Shown in pieces: positions 1 through 8,572 of a DNA stretch of 64,000 bases. The notes beneath the pieces are model-generated. The model was not told where the DNA came from, did not search any database, and saw only the letters and a program-made list of their open reading frames with translations. Source of the stretch: Craterilacuibacter sp. RT1T (lineage in GTDB: Bacteria > Pseudomonadota > Gammaproteobacteria > Burkholderiales > Chromobacteriaceae); the NCBI RefSeq assembly GCF_023502145.1, contig NZ_JAMFLI010000001.1, forward strand, positions 496,001 to 560,000. Direction: 5' to 3'. The position numbers were made by a program, and so were the translations under genes. How positions within the stretch are numbered: position 1 is the stretch's first letter; each line of letters starts with the position of its first letter.

Positions 1-363
1 AGATTTCGTCGTCAGGACTTAATGGTAGTGTTCGACGATAAGGACGGTCTGCCTTGTGCCGTCAGCCGGCAGCAGATTCTTTTGCGTCTGGCCGGCATGG
101 TGCGAACCATGTCGCTGGTGGCCCGCAATCTGGCCTTGCTCGATGTCTACGGCCGTATCCGTATCCTGTTCGGCGAGGTGATGGTCGAAACGGATGGCGT
201 CTTGCAGCTGGAAAAAGCCTTTACCCAACAGGAAATTGCCGAACGCATCGGTTCCTCGCGCGAGATGGTGGCGCGCATCCTTAAAGAGCTGGTATACGGG
301 CATTACATCCGTCTGGATAACCGCCGCATCACCTTGCTTAAACCTTTGCCGGAACAGTTTTAA
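1..363 (+). CDS. Crp/Fnr-family transcription regulator, C-terminal part (5' end outside window)
   Basis: The frame is open from base 1, so the start lies upstream; about 120 residues are visible. They comprise the end of the cyclic-nucleotide-like sensor domain, the long dimer helix (LARNLALLDVYGRI region) and a winged helix-turn-helix (FTQQEIAERIGSSREMVARIL) typical of Crp/Fnr proteins. The family binds palindromic operators and activates or represses in response to cAMP, oxygen, NO or other signals. The effector cannot be judged because the sensor domain is missing. It precedes flgM by 62 bases, so read-through into flgMN is possible. Confidence 0.85.
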   Translation, partial: RFRRQDLMVVFDDKDGLPCAVSRQQILLRLAGMVRTMSLVARNLALLDVYGRIRILFGEVMVETDGVLQLEKAFTQQEIAERIGSSREMVARILKELVYGHYIRLDNRRITLLKPLPEQF

Positions 364-387
364 GTTTTTACCGGTTGCTGCCGCCTT
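361..387 (+). promoter_or_regulatory. candidate sigma-28 promoter for flgMN
   Basis: TAAG at 361-364 (overlapping the upstream stop codon), a 15-base spacer and GCCGCCTT at 380-387 match the start of the sigma-28 consensus TAAA-N15-GCCGATAA. The -10 half matches only in its GCCG part. flgM is a known class 3 target in related bacteria, which raises the prior. Confidence 0.35.
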
Positions 388-425
388 ATCTAGAGTAACG
401 GGTTCAAGGATAAACGAGGCAAGAG

Positions 426-695
426 ATGCGTATCACACCACAAAGAACAGAACTGCGCGAATTGCCTGCCGGCAAGCGTACCGGTGCGCCCGCTTCTCCT
501 TCGCCTGCCGAGGTGAAGCAAGCCAGTGCGGAGTCTGCGCATATCGCGCCTGCGATGAATGCGCTTTCTGCCATGGCAGAAGTAGACATGGACAAGGTCA
601 GTGCGATTCGTCAGGCGCTCGCGCGCGGTGAAATCGGTTTTGATGCGGATAAGCTGGCCGGGCTGATCGCCCGCTACCATGGCAATCAGGGATGA
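426..695 (+). CDS. flgM: Anti-sigma-28 factor FlgM
   Basis: A protein of 89 residues, the usual FlgM size. The first half is polar and rich in Pro/Ala/Ser, as expected for the disordered part. The second half (VDMDKVSAIRQALARGEIGF, then a helix ending ARYH) is the conserved sigma-28-binding region. FlgM holds FliA inactive in the cytoplasm until the hook-basal body is complete and FlgM is exported. Its stop overlaps the flgN start (ATGA), indicating translational coupling. Confidence 0.9.
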   Translation: MRITPQRTELRELPAGKRTGAPASPSPAEVKQASAESAHIAPAMNALSAMAEVDMDKVSAIRQALARGEIGFDADKLAGLIARYHGNQG

Positions 696-1117
696 TGAAC
701 GCGGCAATGCTCAAGCAGCTGATGGCTGGCATTCAGGCTGATCGGAATGCTTACGCCGAGCTTGAGCGCCTGCTGGAAGCGCAGTTTGGCGCTATCGTGC
801 GCTGCGATGCGTCCCAGTTGGCTGCGCTTGCTGAAAGCATACTGCAGCTGAGTGCGACGCTGGACAGCAGCCGCTGTGAGCGCGAGCGCTTGCTGCTGCA
901 AGCGTTGGGTGTGGTCAGGCTGACTTCGATAGAAGCTTTGTTTATGCGTTTGCCCGTCGATATCGCCACGCGCTGCCGGGCACATTGGGAAGCCTTGGGA
1001 AGCCTTGTGCAGCATTGCCAGTCGCTCAATGCGCGCAATGGCCGGCTGATGAGCGAGCAGCATGGCTTGTTGACCCGGGTGATGTTCGGTGACGAGGATG
1101 TCTATGTTTCTGCCTGA
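692..1117 (+). CDS. flgN: Flagellar export chaperone FlgN
   Basis: About 141 residues, almost entirely helical, with heptad-like leucine spacing as in FlgN, the cytoplasmic chaperone that binds FlgK and FlgL and delivers them to the export ATPase. The identification rests on position directly after flgM, size and coiled-coil character rather than a single signature motif. Two adjacent ATG codons (692, 695) are possible starts; the first gives the ATGA overlap with flgM. Confidence 0.8.
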   Translation: MMNAAMLKQLMAGIQADRNAYAELERLLEAQFGAIVRCDASQLAALAESILQLSATLDSSRCERERLLLQALGVVRLTSIEALFMRLPVDIATRCRAHWEALGSLVQHCQSLNARNGRLMSEQHGLLTRVMFGDEDVYVSA

Positions 1118-1847
1118 ATCCCGGCGCTTGCCGTTTTTGGTGGCGGGGGAGATGCCGGCTGCGGCCACTTTGCCTGCGCCAGCCTCTGGTGCGGGTCATT
1201 CGTTTTCCGCGCTTTACCGGCAAACCCGGCAGGAGGTCAGCGACTATATCCGCCACGGAGAATCGGAGGCGATGCCGGCGCTTTCGCCTGATGGTGCCTG
1301 GCTGCATAGCCGGCTTGCCATGCAGGGGGCGCTTGGCGCTGCGCGCACCATTTCGCAGGCGGGCTCGGCGGAAGATTTTGCCAACGCCGTTTTACCTTAT
1401 GCGCGTCAGGCCGCCAGCACGCTGGGTGTCGCACCGGAGATTATCGCGGCTCATGCAGCGCTGGAGTCCGATTGGGGACGCCGGCCCATCGTGCGCGAGG
1501 ATGGCTCGCATAGCTTTAATTTGTTCGGTATCAAAGCGGGTGAGGGCTGGCAGGGTGAGCGCACCCGCAGCGTGACCCATGAGTTTGTCGATGGGCAGAT
1601 GCGCAAAAGCGTTGAGCCTTTTCGTGCCTATCCCGATTACGCAGCAGCTTTTAACGACTATGCGCGCCTGATTTCCTCCAACCCGCGCTATCGTGCCGCT
1701 TTAGGAGTAGGCAGTGATGGTGCAGCCTATGCCCGTGCGCTGGCACAAGGCGGCTATGCCACCGATCCGGATTACGCCGCCAAACTCAGTAGTGTGGTGG
1801 CGTCTCTGCGCCAGCGTCAGGCGCGTGCAACGACGCCAGCGGGCTAA
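1104..1847 (+). CDS. Stand-alone FlgJ-type peptidoglycan glucosaminidase
   Basis: Residues from about 90 onward form a glucosaminidase domain like the C-terminal half of two-domain FlgJ: AAHAALESDWGRR holds the likely catalytic Glu, followed by SFNLFGIKAG and a C-terminal YARALAQGGYATDPDYAAKL. This enzyme class opens the peptidoglycan for the growing rod. The FlgJ encoded at 8573-8914 lacks such a domain, so this gene probably supplies it in trans. The start is set at ATG 1104 because GAGG lies six bases upstream; GTG 1089 and ATG 1098 are in frame. It overlaps flgN by 14 bases, and its 3' end overlaps the convergent flgA by 62 bases. No clear signal peptide is seen. Confidence 0.85.
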   Translation: MFLPESRRLPFLVAGEMPAAATLPAPASGAGHSFSALYRQTRQEVSDYIRHGESEAMPALSPDGAWLHSRLAMQGALGAARTISQAGSAEDFANAVLPYARQAASTLGVAPEIIAAHAALESDWGRRPIVREDGSHSFNLFGIKAGEGWQGERTRSVTHEFVDGQMRKSVEPFRAYPDYAAAFNDYARLISSNPRYRAALGVGSDGAAYARALAQGGYATDPDYAAKLSSVVASLRQRQARATTPAG

Positions 1848-2490
1848 CGCTTCCCGCCGCATTGACCCTGGCCAGGAAAATCCGGCCACTGGCCAGATTC
1901 ATCACCCGTATGATATCCCCCGCCTTGCCCTGATTTTGTGCTTCTCCGTTAACCCTGACCTCGATGCCCGGGCGTCTGGCGATAATGTCTACCTTGTCGC
2001 CGCGCCGGATCAGCACGCGCCCATTGCCTTGGCTGACTGGCGTTGACGGAGGGGGCGATTCCACTTCGGCATCCTGTTTGCGGCCTTGCTCTGCAACTTC
2101 CTCTTTGTGACGACCCTGTTGAGCCTTGCTGGGTGCGGCTTCTGTCTTTGGCGTCGGTGGCGCGGGAAGGCGGGCGCGTACGGTCCATATGTTTTGCCAC
2201 AGCTCAGGGCAGCTCACGGCAAAACGCATGCGCCCGGGGTTGCGGGTATCGATAGCGCGTATTTGCAGTGCTGACGGGCAAGGCGGCAGGCGATCGGCTT
2301 CGCGTGGCGGGATAAAGCTCAGTTGCGCATCTGGCGGCTTGTCGCCGGCTTTTGCTTGCGACAGCAGTGCCTGCTTGACCGCGATATCGAGTTGTTGCTG
2401 TATGGCGGGCGTGCTGGCGAGCGCGCCCTTGGCCAGACATAACAAGCCAAGCATCAGCGTCTGGCGGCAGGGGTTCGTGAATATTGCCAT
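1786..2490 (-). CDS. flgA: Flagellar basal body P-ring chaperone FlgA
   Basis: A 234-residue protein with an N-terminal hydrophobic signal (LMLGLLCLAKGALAS), an N-terminal domain containing a Cys-Pro pair, and a C-terminal SAF/beta-clip domain (RGDKVDIIARRPGIEVRVNGEA, then GDIIRVMNLASGRIFLARV) diagnostic of FlgA. It acts in the periplasm, assisting FlgI assembly into the P ring. A charged Pro/Glu/Lys-rich stretch at about residues 112-150 separates the two halves and looks unusual for the family. It is divergent from flgB, the classical arrangement, and its last 20 codons lie antisense to the end of the glucosaminidase gene. Confidence 0.9.
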   Translation of the reverse strand: MAIFTNPCRQTLMLGLLCLAKGALASTPAIQQQLDIAVKQALLSQAKAGDKPPDAQLSFIPPREADRLPPCPSALQIRAIDTRNPGRMRFAVSCPELWQNIWTVRARLPAPPTPKTEAAPSKAQQGRHKEEVAEQGRKQDAEVESPPPSTPVSQGNGRVLIRRGDKVDIIARRPGIEVRVNGEAQNQGKAGDIIRVMNLASGRIFLARVNAAGSVSPLASLHAPDAGAETPPHY

Positions 2491-2623
2491 TCTGGCTGTC
2501 TTGGTAATTATTACATGTACGTATCTCGGGGGGCTTATTAATATCCCCTATCAATTTTACCGGTTTATTCTTAACCAGTATCTTGAGTCATAGCAACGGT
2601 ATTGAACATGGCTAGGGGTGTCA

Positions 2624-2983
2624 ATGGGAATAGCTTTTGACAAGGCGCTGGGTATCCATCCGGAAGCGCTCAAACTAAGGGCGGAGCGTACGCGCATTCT
2701 GGCGTCGAACCTGGCTAATGAAAGTACGCCCGGTTACCAGGCGCGCGATATCGATTTTTCTGCCGCGCTGGAGCAGGCGACGAGCGGCGAAGGCGATATG
2801 GAAATGGCGCTGGATACGGCGGCAAAATATCGTACGCCCAATCATGCCTCGCTGGATGGCAATACGGTGGAGCTGGGGGTCGAACAAGCCGAGTTTGCCC
2901 AGAATACCAGCGACTTCCAGACCAGCCTGACTTTTTTGAATATGAAATTCAGGGGTTTGGCCAAAGCCATTTCGGGACAATAA
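2624..2983 (+). CDS. flgB: Flagellar basal-body rod protein FlgB
   Basis: First gene of the rod-hook operon. The N-terminal rod signature (LRAERTRILASNLANESTPGYQARDIDF) and C-terminal helix (NTSDFQTSLTFLNMKFRGLAKAI) are those of FlgB, a proximal rod subunit exported by the flagellar type III system. ATG 2624 is preferred over GTG 2618 because AGGGG at 2613-2617 is well spaced from it. The AT-rich 130-base region upstream should hold the divergent flgA/flgB promoters; no confident sigma-54 or sigma-28 site was found there. Confidence 0.95.
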   Translation: MGIAFDKALGIHPEALKLRAERTRILASNLANESTPGYQARDIDFSAALEQATSGEGDMEMALDTAAKYRTPNHASLDGNTVELGVEQAEFAQNTSDFQTSLTFLNMKFRGLAKAISGQ

Positions 2984-2986
2984 ATC

Positions 2987-3403
2987 ATGTCTTTCAGGGA
3001 TATTTCCCGCATCGCGGGTTCGGCCATGACGGCGCAGACCATACGCCTGAATACCATCGCCAGTAATCTGGCCAATGCCGAGTCGGCCTCGGGTTCGGAG
3101 GCTGTGGCCTATCGCGCGCGCAAGCCGGTGTTTGCCGCCATGGCACAAGGGGGCGCGGATGGCTGGCAGGGCGCGACAGTGGCGGTGCTGGATGTTGTCA
3201 AAAGCCCGGCGCCATTGCGCAAGCTGCATGAACCGGGCAACCCGCTGGCGGATGCTGACGGAAATGTGTTCTACCCCAATGTGAATCCGGTCGAGGAAAT
3301 GACCGACATGATGGCCGCTTCGCGTGCTTTTCAGACCAATGTCGAAGTGATGACCCGGGTGCGTTCCATGCAGGGTGACCTGCTCAAGCTGGGAGAAGGG
3401 TGA
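2987..3403 (+). CDS. flgC: Flagellar basal-body rod protein FlgC
   Basis: 138 residues with the rod/hook N-terminal motif (NTIASNLANAES) and the C-terminal FlgC signature NVNPVEEMTDMMAASRAFQTN followed by VEVMTRV. FlgC forms part of the proximal rod. Only three bases separate it from flgB, and its stop overlaps the flgD start (TGATG). Confidence 0.95.
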   Translation: MSFRDISRIAGSAMTAQTIRLNTIASNLANAESASGSEAVAYRARKPVFAAMAQGGADGWQGATVAVLDVVKSPAPLRKLHEPGNPLADADGNVFYPNVNPVEEMTDMMAASRAFQTNVEVMTRVRSMQGDLLKLGEG

Positions 3404-4095
3404 TGGCAGTTTCGGGTGTGACAGTCGAGGAGCGGCACACTGGCGGCGCCAAGGGGGAGACACCGGTTGCCAAGGCCGCCGGTCAAGCCCTGGGCGATGC
3501 TGACATGTTTATGACTTTGCTGATGGCGCAGATCAAGAATCAGGATCCCTTGTCGCCCAGCGACCCTGCCCAGTTCGTTAATCAACTGGTGCAGATGAAC
3601 CAGATGCAGACTTCGCTTTCCATGCTGTCCGAGCTCAAGGGCAATGCTTTGATGTTGCGCGAGTTGCAGGGTTTGGCGCTGGGGGGGCAGGTCGGGCATT
3701 TGTCGCGGGTTTCTACCTATAGGCTTGAACTGTCGACCGCTTCGGGTCCGCTGAGCGGCCATCTGACGCTTTCCGGTGCGGAAAAAGCGGTTTCGGTGAC
3801 GCTCACTGCGGCTGATGGCAGCCAGACCAAGGTGGATCTTGGGGCGCAGCCGGAGGGGGCGTTTGCTTTCAGTATTGATCCGGCGGCGCTGAAATTGCCT
3901 GCCGGGCATTATGAAGTCAGCGTGCAAACCGCATCCGGCAAAAAACCGATGCTCGAGTTCGAAGCACGTATCGAGGGGGTGCGTCTGCCGGTGTCCGGTG
4001 GTGAGCCCTTGCTGCGCCTGGCAGGTCTGGGCGAATTTCCTGCTTCTTCCATTACCCAGCTGCGCGGTGCTGCTAGCCGCGATGCTCAAGGATAG
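3403..4095 (+). CDS. flgD: Flagellar hook cap protein FlgD
   Basis: The N-terminal hook-capping motif is clear: FMTLLMAQIKNQDPLSP, then PAQFVNQLVQMNQMQT, which defines FlgD. The C-terminal half carries the FlgD Ig/tudor-like domain. FlgD caps the growing hook so FlgE subunits can polymerise and is removed afterwards. Length about 230 residues is normal. ATG 3403 is chosen because it overlaps the flgC stop; GTG 3400 is also in frame. A G7 run at 3681-3687 lies inside the gene. Confidence 0.95.
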   Translation: MAVSGVTVEERHTGGAKGETPVAKAAGQALGDADMFMTLLMAQIKNQDPLSPSDPAQFVNQLVQMNQMQTSLSMLSELKGNALMLRELQGLALGGQVGHLSRVSTYRLELSTASGPLSGHLTLSGAEKAVSVTLTAADGSQTKVDLGAQPEGAFAFSIDPAALKLPAGHYEVSVQTASGKKPMLEFEARIEGVRLPVSGGEPLLRLAGLGEFPASSITQLRGAASRDAQG

Positions 4096-4097
4096 TC

Positions 4098-5279
4098 ATG
4101 AGTCTAGAAATCGCAGTTTCCGGCATTAACGCAGTCAGCAGCCAGCTGGACAGCATCAGTAACAATATTGCCAACGCCTCGTCCTATGGCTACAAGACAG
4201 GTCGCACCAACTTTGCCTCGCTCTATGTGGGCTCGCAGGCGATGGGGGTCGGTATTTCCTCCAAGACGCAAGACATTGCCCGCATGGGCGGGATGCAGTC
4301 GACCGGCCGCTTGCTGGATGCGGCTATTGACGGCAGCGGCTTCTTTATTACCCGTGGCAGCGATGGCTCGGACCAGTACACGCGGGTCGGCATGTTTAAT
4401 ACCGACAAAGACGGTTTTCTGGTCGATGGTTCGGCGCGCCGTGTACAGGGCTATGCCATGAATGCGACCAATGGTGCACTGGGCGCGCTGGGCGATCTTA
4501 AGATTCCGTCGGGCCAGATCCCGGCTATGGCCAGTACTGCGCTCAAGTACACCGGTAACCTGTCTACCGCGTGGACAAAGATGAGCGGCACTTTCGACAA
4601 GAACGACCCCTCGACTTTTAATGCTTCGACGGTGTCGGTGGTGTATGACTCGCGTGGCGACAAGCATAATCTGACCCAGTATTTTGTCCGTACGGGCGAC
4701 AATGAAGTCCAGGTGCAATATACGCTGGATGGCAAGCCTGCAGCGGCGCCCGCTACGCTGACTTTTGGTGCGGATGGGCAATTGAGCGTGCCGGCCATCA
4801 ACTCATTGAACTTGGGTACGCCTGTGGGGGCGGCCCCCTTGACGGTCAATGTCGACTATTCGGGTACCACCTTGTTCGCCGGCGAAAGCACCACCCTGGC
4901 CAATAGCGTGAACGGCTATGCCTCGGGCGTGATGACCGGTGTGCGTATCGAAAGCAATGGCGAACTGGTCGCCCAATACAGCAATGGCCAGCGCATGGCC
5001 GTCGGGGTCTTGGCCATTGCCAACTTCCCTAACGAAGCCGGGTTGTCGCCGGTATCCGGTGCCAGCTGGATAGATTCGCCTGCTTCCGGTACCGCCGTGG
5101 TGTCGGTGCCGGGTAATGGCAAGGCTGGCGTATTGGCGGCCGGTGTACTGGAAGGCTCCAACGTCGATATGACGGGGGAGCTGGTGAAACTGATGAGTGC
5201 GCAGCGCAGCTATCAGGCCAACACCAAGGTGATTACCGCCGAGAGTCAGGCGATTCAAGCCCTGATGCAGGCAATCTAA
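4098..5279 (+). CDS. flgE: Flagellar hook protein FlgE
   Basis: 393 residues, a typical FlgE length. The N-terminus (GINAVSSQLDSISNNIANAS, then YGYKTGRTNFASLY) and C-terminus (EGSNVDMTGELVKLMSAQRS, then NTKVITAESQAIQALMQAI) are the conserved D0/D1 coiled-coil segments of hook proteins. The central part is the variable exposed domain. FlgE is the structural subunit of the hook, exported and polymerised under the FlgD cap. The gene starts two bases after flgD. Confidence 0.96.
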   Translation: MSLEIAVSGINAVSSQLDSISNNIANASSYGYKTGRTNFASLYVGSQAMGVGISSKTQDIARMGGMQSTGRLLDAAIDGSGFFITRGSDGSDQYTRVGMFNTDKDGFLVDGSARRVQGYAMNATNGALGALGDLKIPSGQIPAMASTALKYTGNLSTAWTKMSGTFDKNDPSTFNASTVSVVYDSRGDKHNLTQYFVRTGDNEVQVQYTLDGKPAAAPATLTFGADGQLSVPAINSLNLGTPVGAAPLTVNVDYSGTTLFAGESTTLANSVNGYASGVMTGVRIESNGELVAQYSNGQRMAVGVLAIANFPNEAGLSPVSGASWIDSPASGTAVVSVPGNGKAGVLAAGVLEGSNVDMTGELVKLMSAQRSYQANTKVITAESQAIQALMQAI

Positions 5280-5286
5280 GGCGATT

Positions 5287-6012
5287 ATGGACGCGCTGAT
5301 TTTTACCGCCATGAGCGGAGCCAACCGTGCACTCAAGGCGCAACAGGTGCATGCCAATAATCTGGCGAATAGCGAAACCGGTGGTTTTCGTGCCGATTTT
5401 GGCGTGGCGCGCAGTCAGGTGGTCGCCGGTAGCGGTTTTGATGCCCGTCATGTAACAAGGCTGGAGCCCTCCGCGGTCAATAGCCGCCCCGGAGCGATTC
5501 ATGCGACCGGGCGCGAGCTGGATGTGGCGATCGAGGGCGAGGGCTTTCTGGCGGTGCTGGATGGCGGGCAGGAAGTGTATACCCGCGCCGGCAGTCTGGA
5601 TGTCGGCCCGGATGGCCGGTTGAGCGTGCAGGGCCGTCCGGTACTGGGCGATGGCGGTGCGATCACGCTGCCGCCATTTAGCCAGCTGGCGATTGCCGCC
5701 GATGGCACGTTATCGGTGCAGGCGCAGGGTGAGGCGCTGATGCAGCCGGTGGGCCGGCTTAAGCTGGTCAGGCCGGTGCCGGAAGAGCTCAGCAAGAATG
5801 GCAACGGCTTCATTATCAGCCGTGCCGGCGGGGCTTTGCCGGCCGACGATACCGTGCGCGTCAAGGGCGGGCATCTGGAGCGCAGCAATGTGTCGGCAGT
5901 CGAGGAAATGATTGCGACCATGGCTTTGGGGCGCGATTTTGAATTGCAGATGAAAATGTTCAATACCGCCAGCGAAATGGCCGATGCCGGCAATCGTCTG
6001 GTACGCGGCTAA
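5287..6012 (+). CDS. flgF: Flagellar basal-body rod protein FlgF
   Basis: 241 residues with hook/rod termini (ANRALKAQQVHANNLANSET, later RSNVSAVEEMIATMALGRDF) and a central FlgE/F/G domain (RELDVAIEGEGFLAVLDGG). FlgF forms part of the proximal rod adjoining the distal rod subunit FlgG. Position between flgE and flgG and the shorter length distinguish it from FlgE. Confidence 0.95.
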   Translation: MDALIFTAMSGANRALKAQQVHANNLANSETGGFRADFGVARSQVVAGSGFDARHVTRLEPSAVNSRPGAIHATGRELDVAIEGEGFLAVLDGGQEVYTRAGSLDVGPDGRLSVQGRPVLGDGGAITLPPFSQLAIAADGTLSVQAQGEALMQPVGRLKLVRPVPEELSKNGNGFIISRAGGALPADDTVRVKGGHLERSNVSAVEEMIATMALGRDFELQMKMFNTASEMADAGNRLVRG

Positions 6013-6027
6013 GCCAAGGAGAAGATC

Positions 6028-6816
6028 ATGAATCCGGCTTTATGGATCAGCAAGACCGGCATTCAGGCGCAGGATGCGCGCCTGGGCGCGATTGCCAACA
6101 ATCTGGCCAATGCCAATACCGTGGGCTTCAAGCGCGATCGCCTGGTGTTTGAAGACTTGTTCTACCAGGTCGAGCGTCAGCCTGGCGCGCAGGTCGATGC
6201 CAATAATCTGGCCCCTTCCGGGGTGCAGTTTGGCAATGGCACGCGTCTGGCCGGCACGCAGAAGGTGTTTACCGGTGGCGCGATTTCCACGACTGGACAA
6301 GCCATGGATGTGGCGATTATCGGTCAGGGTTTTTTGCAGGTGCAGATGGCCGACGGCAATACCGGCTATACCCGTGCGGGACAGTTGCAGGTCAATGCCG
6401 AAGGGCAGTTGGTGACTGCGCAGGGGCTGCCGCTGGTGCCTGGCATGACACTGCCGGCCAATGCCACATCGGTCACCATTAACGAAAGCGGCCAGGTGTC
6501 TGTTGGTGTGCCCGGCTCGACCCAGTTGCAGGCCGTGGGTCAGTTGACGCTGGCCAGCTTCGTCAATCCGACGGGCTTGCTGGCCTTGGGCGGCAACCTG
6601 TTTCAGGAAACCGACGCCAGCGGCGCGCCGGTTGAGGGTAATCCGGGCGCGGATGGCATGGGCAAGCTCAAGCAGGGTGCGCTGGAGGGCTCGAATGTGC
6701 AGGTGGTCGAAGAAATGGTTGAAATGATTGCGGCGCAGCGCACTTATGAAATGAATACCAAGGTGCTGTCGGCTGCCGACAATATGATGCAGAACCTGGC
6801 TCAGTCGGCACGATGA
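6028..6816 (+). CDS. flgG: Flagellar distal rod protein FlgG
   Basis: 262 residues, the canonical FlgG length. N-terminal WISKTGIQAQDARLGAIANN and C-terminal LEGSNVQVVEEMVEMIAAQR followed by YEMNTKVLSAADNMMQ are the family signatures. FlgG polymerises into the distal rod that crosses the P and L rings. A good AAGGAG site precedes the ATG. The stop overlaps the flgH start (ATGA). Confidence 0.97.
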   Translation: MNPALWISKTGIQAQDARLGAIANNLANANTVGFKRDRLVFEDLFYQVERQPGAQVDANNLAPSGVQFGNGTRLAGTQKVFTGGAISTTGQAMDVAIIGQGFLQVQMADGNTGYTRAGQLQVNAEGQLVTAQGLPLVPGMTLPANATSVTINESGQVSVGVPGSTQLQAVGQLTLASFVNPTGLLALGGNLFQETDASGAPVEGNPGADGMGKLKQGALEGSNVQVVEEMVEMIAAQRTYEMNTKVLSAADNMMQNLAQSAR

Positions 6817-7457
6817 GATCCGTATTCTGGCTTGGCCTGGTTTTGCTTGCCGGTTGTGCCCAGATACCGCAGGTCAGGGAAAGCGAGCCCGAACTGCCAC
6901 CGGTTCCTTTGGCTAGTGCCAAGGGTAGCGGTGGTGGCGTGTTTTCGGCCTATGGCGCGGCATCTTTGGTGGCGGATAAGCGCGCGTTTCGTCCGGGCGA
7001 TGTGCTGACGGTCGTGCTGGAAGAAACCACCCAGGCGAGCAAACGTGCCGGTACCCAGTTCGATAAGAAGTCCGGGGTGGAAATCAGCCCGGCCGTGATT
7101 GGCAGTAATAGTTATAAGACCAATGTCGGCATAGATGCCGGACGTAATTTCAATGGCGCCGCCTCGTCATCGCAGCAAAATAGCCTGTCCGGCTCATTGA
7201 CGGTTGTGGTGCAGCAGGTCTTGCCCAACGGTCTGATGCTGGTCAAGGGTGAAAAACAGCTGACCCTGAATCAGGGCGAAGAGTATTTGCGCCTGGCCGG
7301 CTATGTCCGCGTCGATGATGTGGATAGCAATAACCGTATTTCCTCGCAACGCATAGCCAATGCCCGTATCGGTTACGCCGGGCGTGGTGCTTTGAGCGAT
7401 GCCAACGCCGCCGGCTGGCTGATGCGCGTGTTCAATAGTCCATGGATGCCGTTTTGA
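6813..7457 (+). CDS. flgH: Flagellar L-ring lipoprotein FlgH
   Basis: 214 residues beginning with a lipoprotein signal peptide (hydrophobic stretch ending LLAGC; Cys about residue 11). The FlgH core follows: FRPGDVLTVVLEETTQASKR, then LPNGLMLVKGEKQLTLNQGE and the C-terminal YAGRGALSDANAAGWLMRVF. FlgH forms the outer-membrane L ring that acts as a bushing for the rod. Confidence 0.96.
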   Translation: MRSVFWLGLVLLAGCAQIPQVRESEPELPPVPLASAKGSGGGVFSAYGAASLVADKRAFRPGDVLTVVLEETTQASKRAGTQFDKKSGVEISPAVIGSNSYKTNVGIDAGRNFNGAASSSQQNSLSGSLTVVVQQVLPNGLMLVKGEKQLTLNQGEEYLRLAGYVRVDDVDSNNRISSQRIANARIGYAGRGALSDANAAGWLMRVFNSPWMPF

Positions 7458-7468
7458 AAGGCTAGTTG

Positions 7469-8563
7469 ATGCCGTTCTTTCCCCTGCTGCGCCTGTTGCT
7501 GCTCTGTGTGCCGGTGCTGGCACAGGCGCAGTTATTGCGCAATCTTGTCAGTATCGAAGGCATACGCGAGAACCAGTTGATCGGTTACGGTATTGTCGTC
7601 GGGCTGGATGGCTCGGGCGACAATGCCCAAGTGAAATTTTCCGGTCAGTCGGTTGCCAACCTCTTGAACCAGTTCGGCCTCAAACAGCCGGAGAGTGGTG
7701 GTGCCAAGGTTAAAAATGTGGCCGCCGTGATGGTGAGCGCAGTGTTGCCGCCCGGTTACCGCAAGGGGCAAACGATAGACGTGAATGTGTCGTCGCTGGG
7801 CGATGCCAAGAGCCTTAGGGGCGGCACCTTGTTATTGACGACGCTGAAGGCGGCCGATGGCGAGGTCTATGCGCTGGCTCAGGGTAGCGTGGTGGTGGGC
7901 GGCTTGTCGGCGCAGGGCAAGAGCGGCTCCAGTGTTACCGTTAATACCCCGACTTCCGGGCGCATTCCTAATGGCGCTTCGGTCGAGCGCGAGATCAGCA
8001 GCGATTTTGACAGCGGGCCCAGCATCCGCCTGAGCCTGAAACGGCCTAATTTCCAGACCTCGACCAATATCGTCAACACCATCAACCGCCAGTTCGGCAC
8101 GCTGGCCTCGACCCGCGATGCGACCTCGATCGAGGTGCTGGCACCGCTTAACCCGACCGAGCGGGTGGCTTTTGTTGCCCGCCTGGAGCGGCTGAATATC
8201 ACCACCGGCGACGAGTTGCCGCGCGTGGTGTTCAATTCGCGCACCGGTACCGTGGTCATCAGCCAGGGCGTGACCGTGCGCGCCGCTGCCGTATCGCATG
8301 GCAGCTTGCGCGTGATTATCGGTGAGCAGGATGCGGTCAGCCAGCCCAATGCCTTTGCCGGCGGACGTACCGAAGTGGTGCCGCAATCCCAGGTGCAGGT
8401 GGCAGAAGGCAATGGCCGCATGTTCCGCTGGCCGGCCGGGGTCAAGTTGCAAAGCATTATCGATACCGTCAACAGCATAGGCGCGTCGCCTGACGACATC
8501 ATGTCCATCCTGCAGGCGCTGGATCAGGCTGGCGCGATAGATGGCGAGCTGATAGTCATTTAA
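7469..8563 (+). CDS. flgI: Flagellar P-ring protein FlgI
   Basis: About 364 residues with a cleavable signal peptide ([16 protein letters not shown]) and the highly conserved FlgI sequence ([40 protein letters not shown], and near the end [20 protein letters not shown]). It forms the periplasmic P ring, with FlgA as chaperone. ATG 7469 is preferred over the in-frame TTG at 7466. Confidence 0.97.
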   Translation: MPFFPLLRLLLLCVPVLAQAQLLRNLVSIEGIRENQLIGYGIVVGLDGSGDNAQVKFSGQSVANLLNQFGLKQPESGGAKVKNVAAVMVSAVLPPGYRKGQTIDVNVSSLGDAKSLRGGTLLLTTLKAADGEVYALAQGSVVVGGLSAQGKSGSSVTVNTPTSGRIPNGASVEREISSDFDSGPSIRLSLKRPNFQTSTNIVNTINRQFGTLASTRDATSIEVLAPLNPTERVAFVARLERLNITTGDELPRVVFNSRTGTVVISQGVTVRAAAVSHGSLRVIIGEQDAVSQPNAFAGGRTEVVPQSQVQVAEGNGRMFRWPAGVKLQSIIDTVNSIGASPDDIMSILQALDQAGAIDGELIVI

Positions 8564-8572
8564 GGAAAAATC

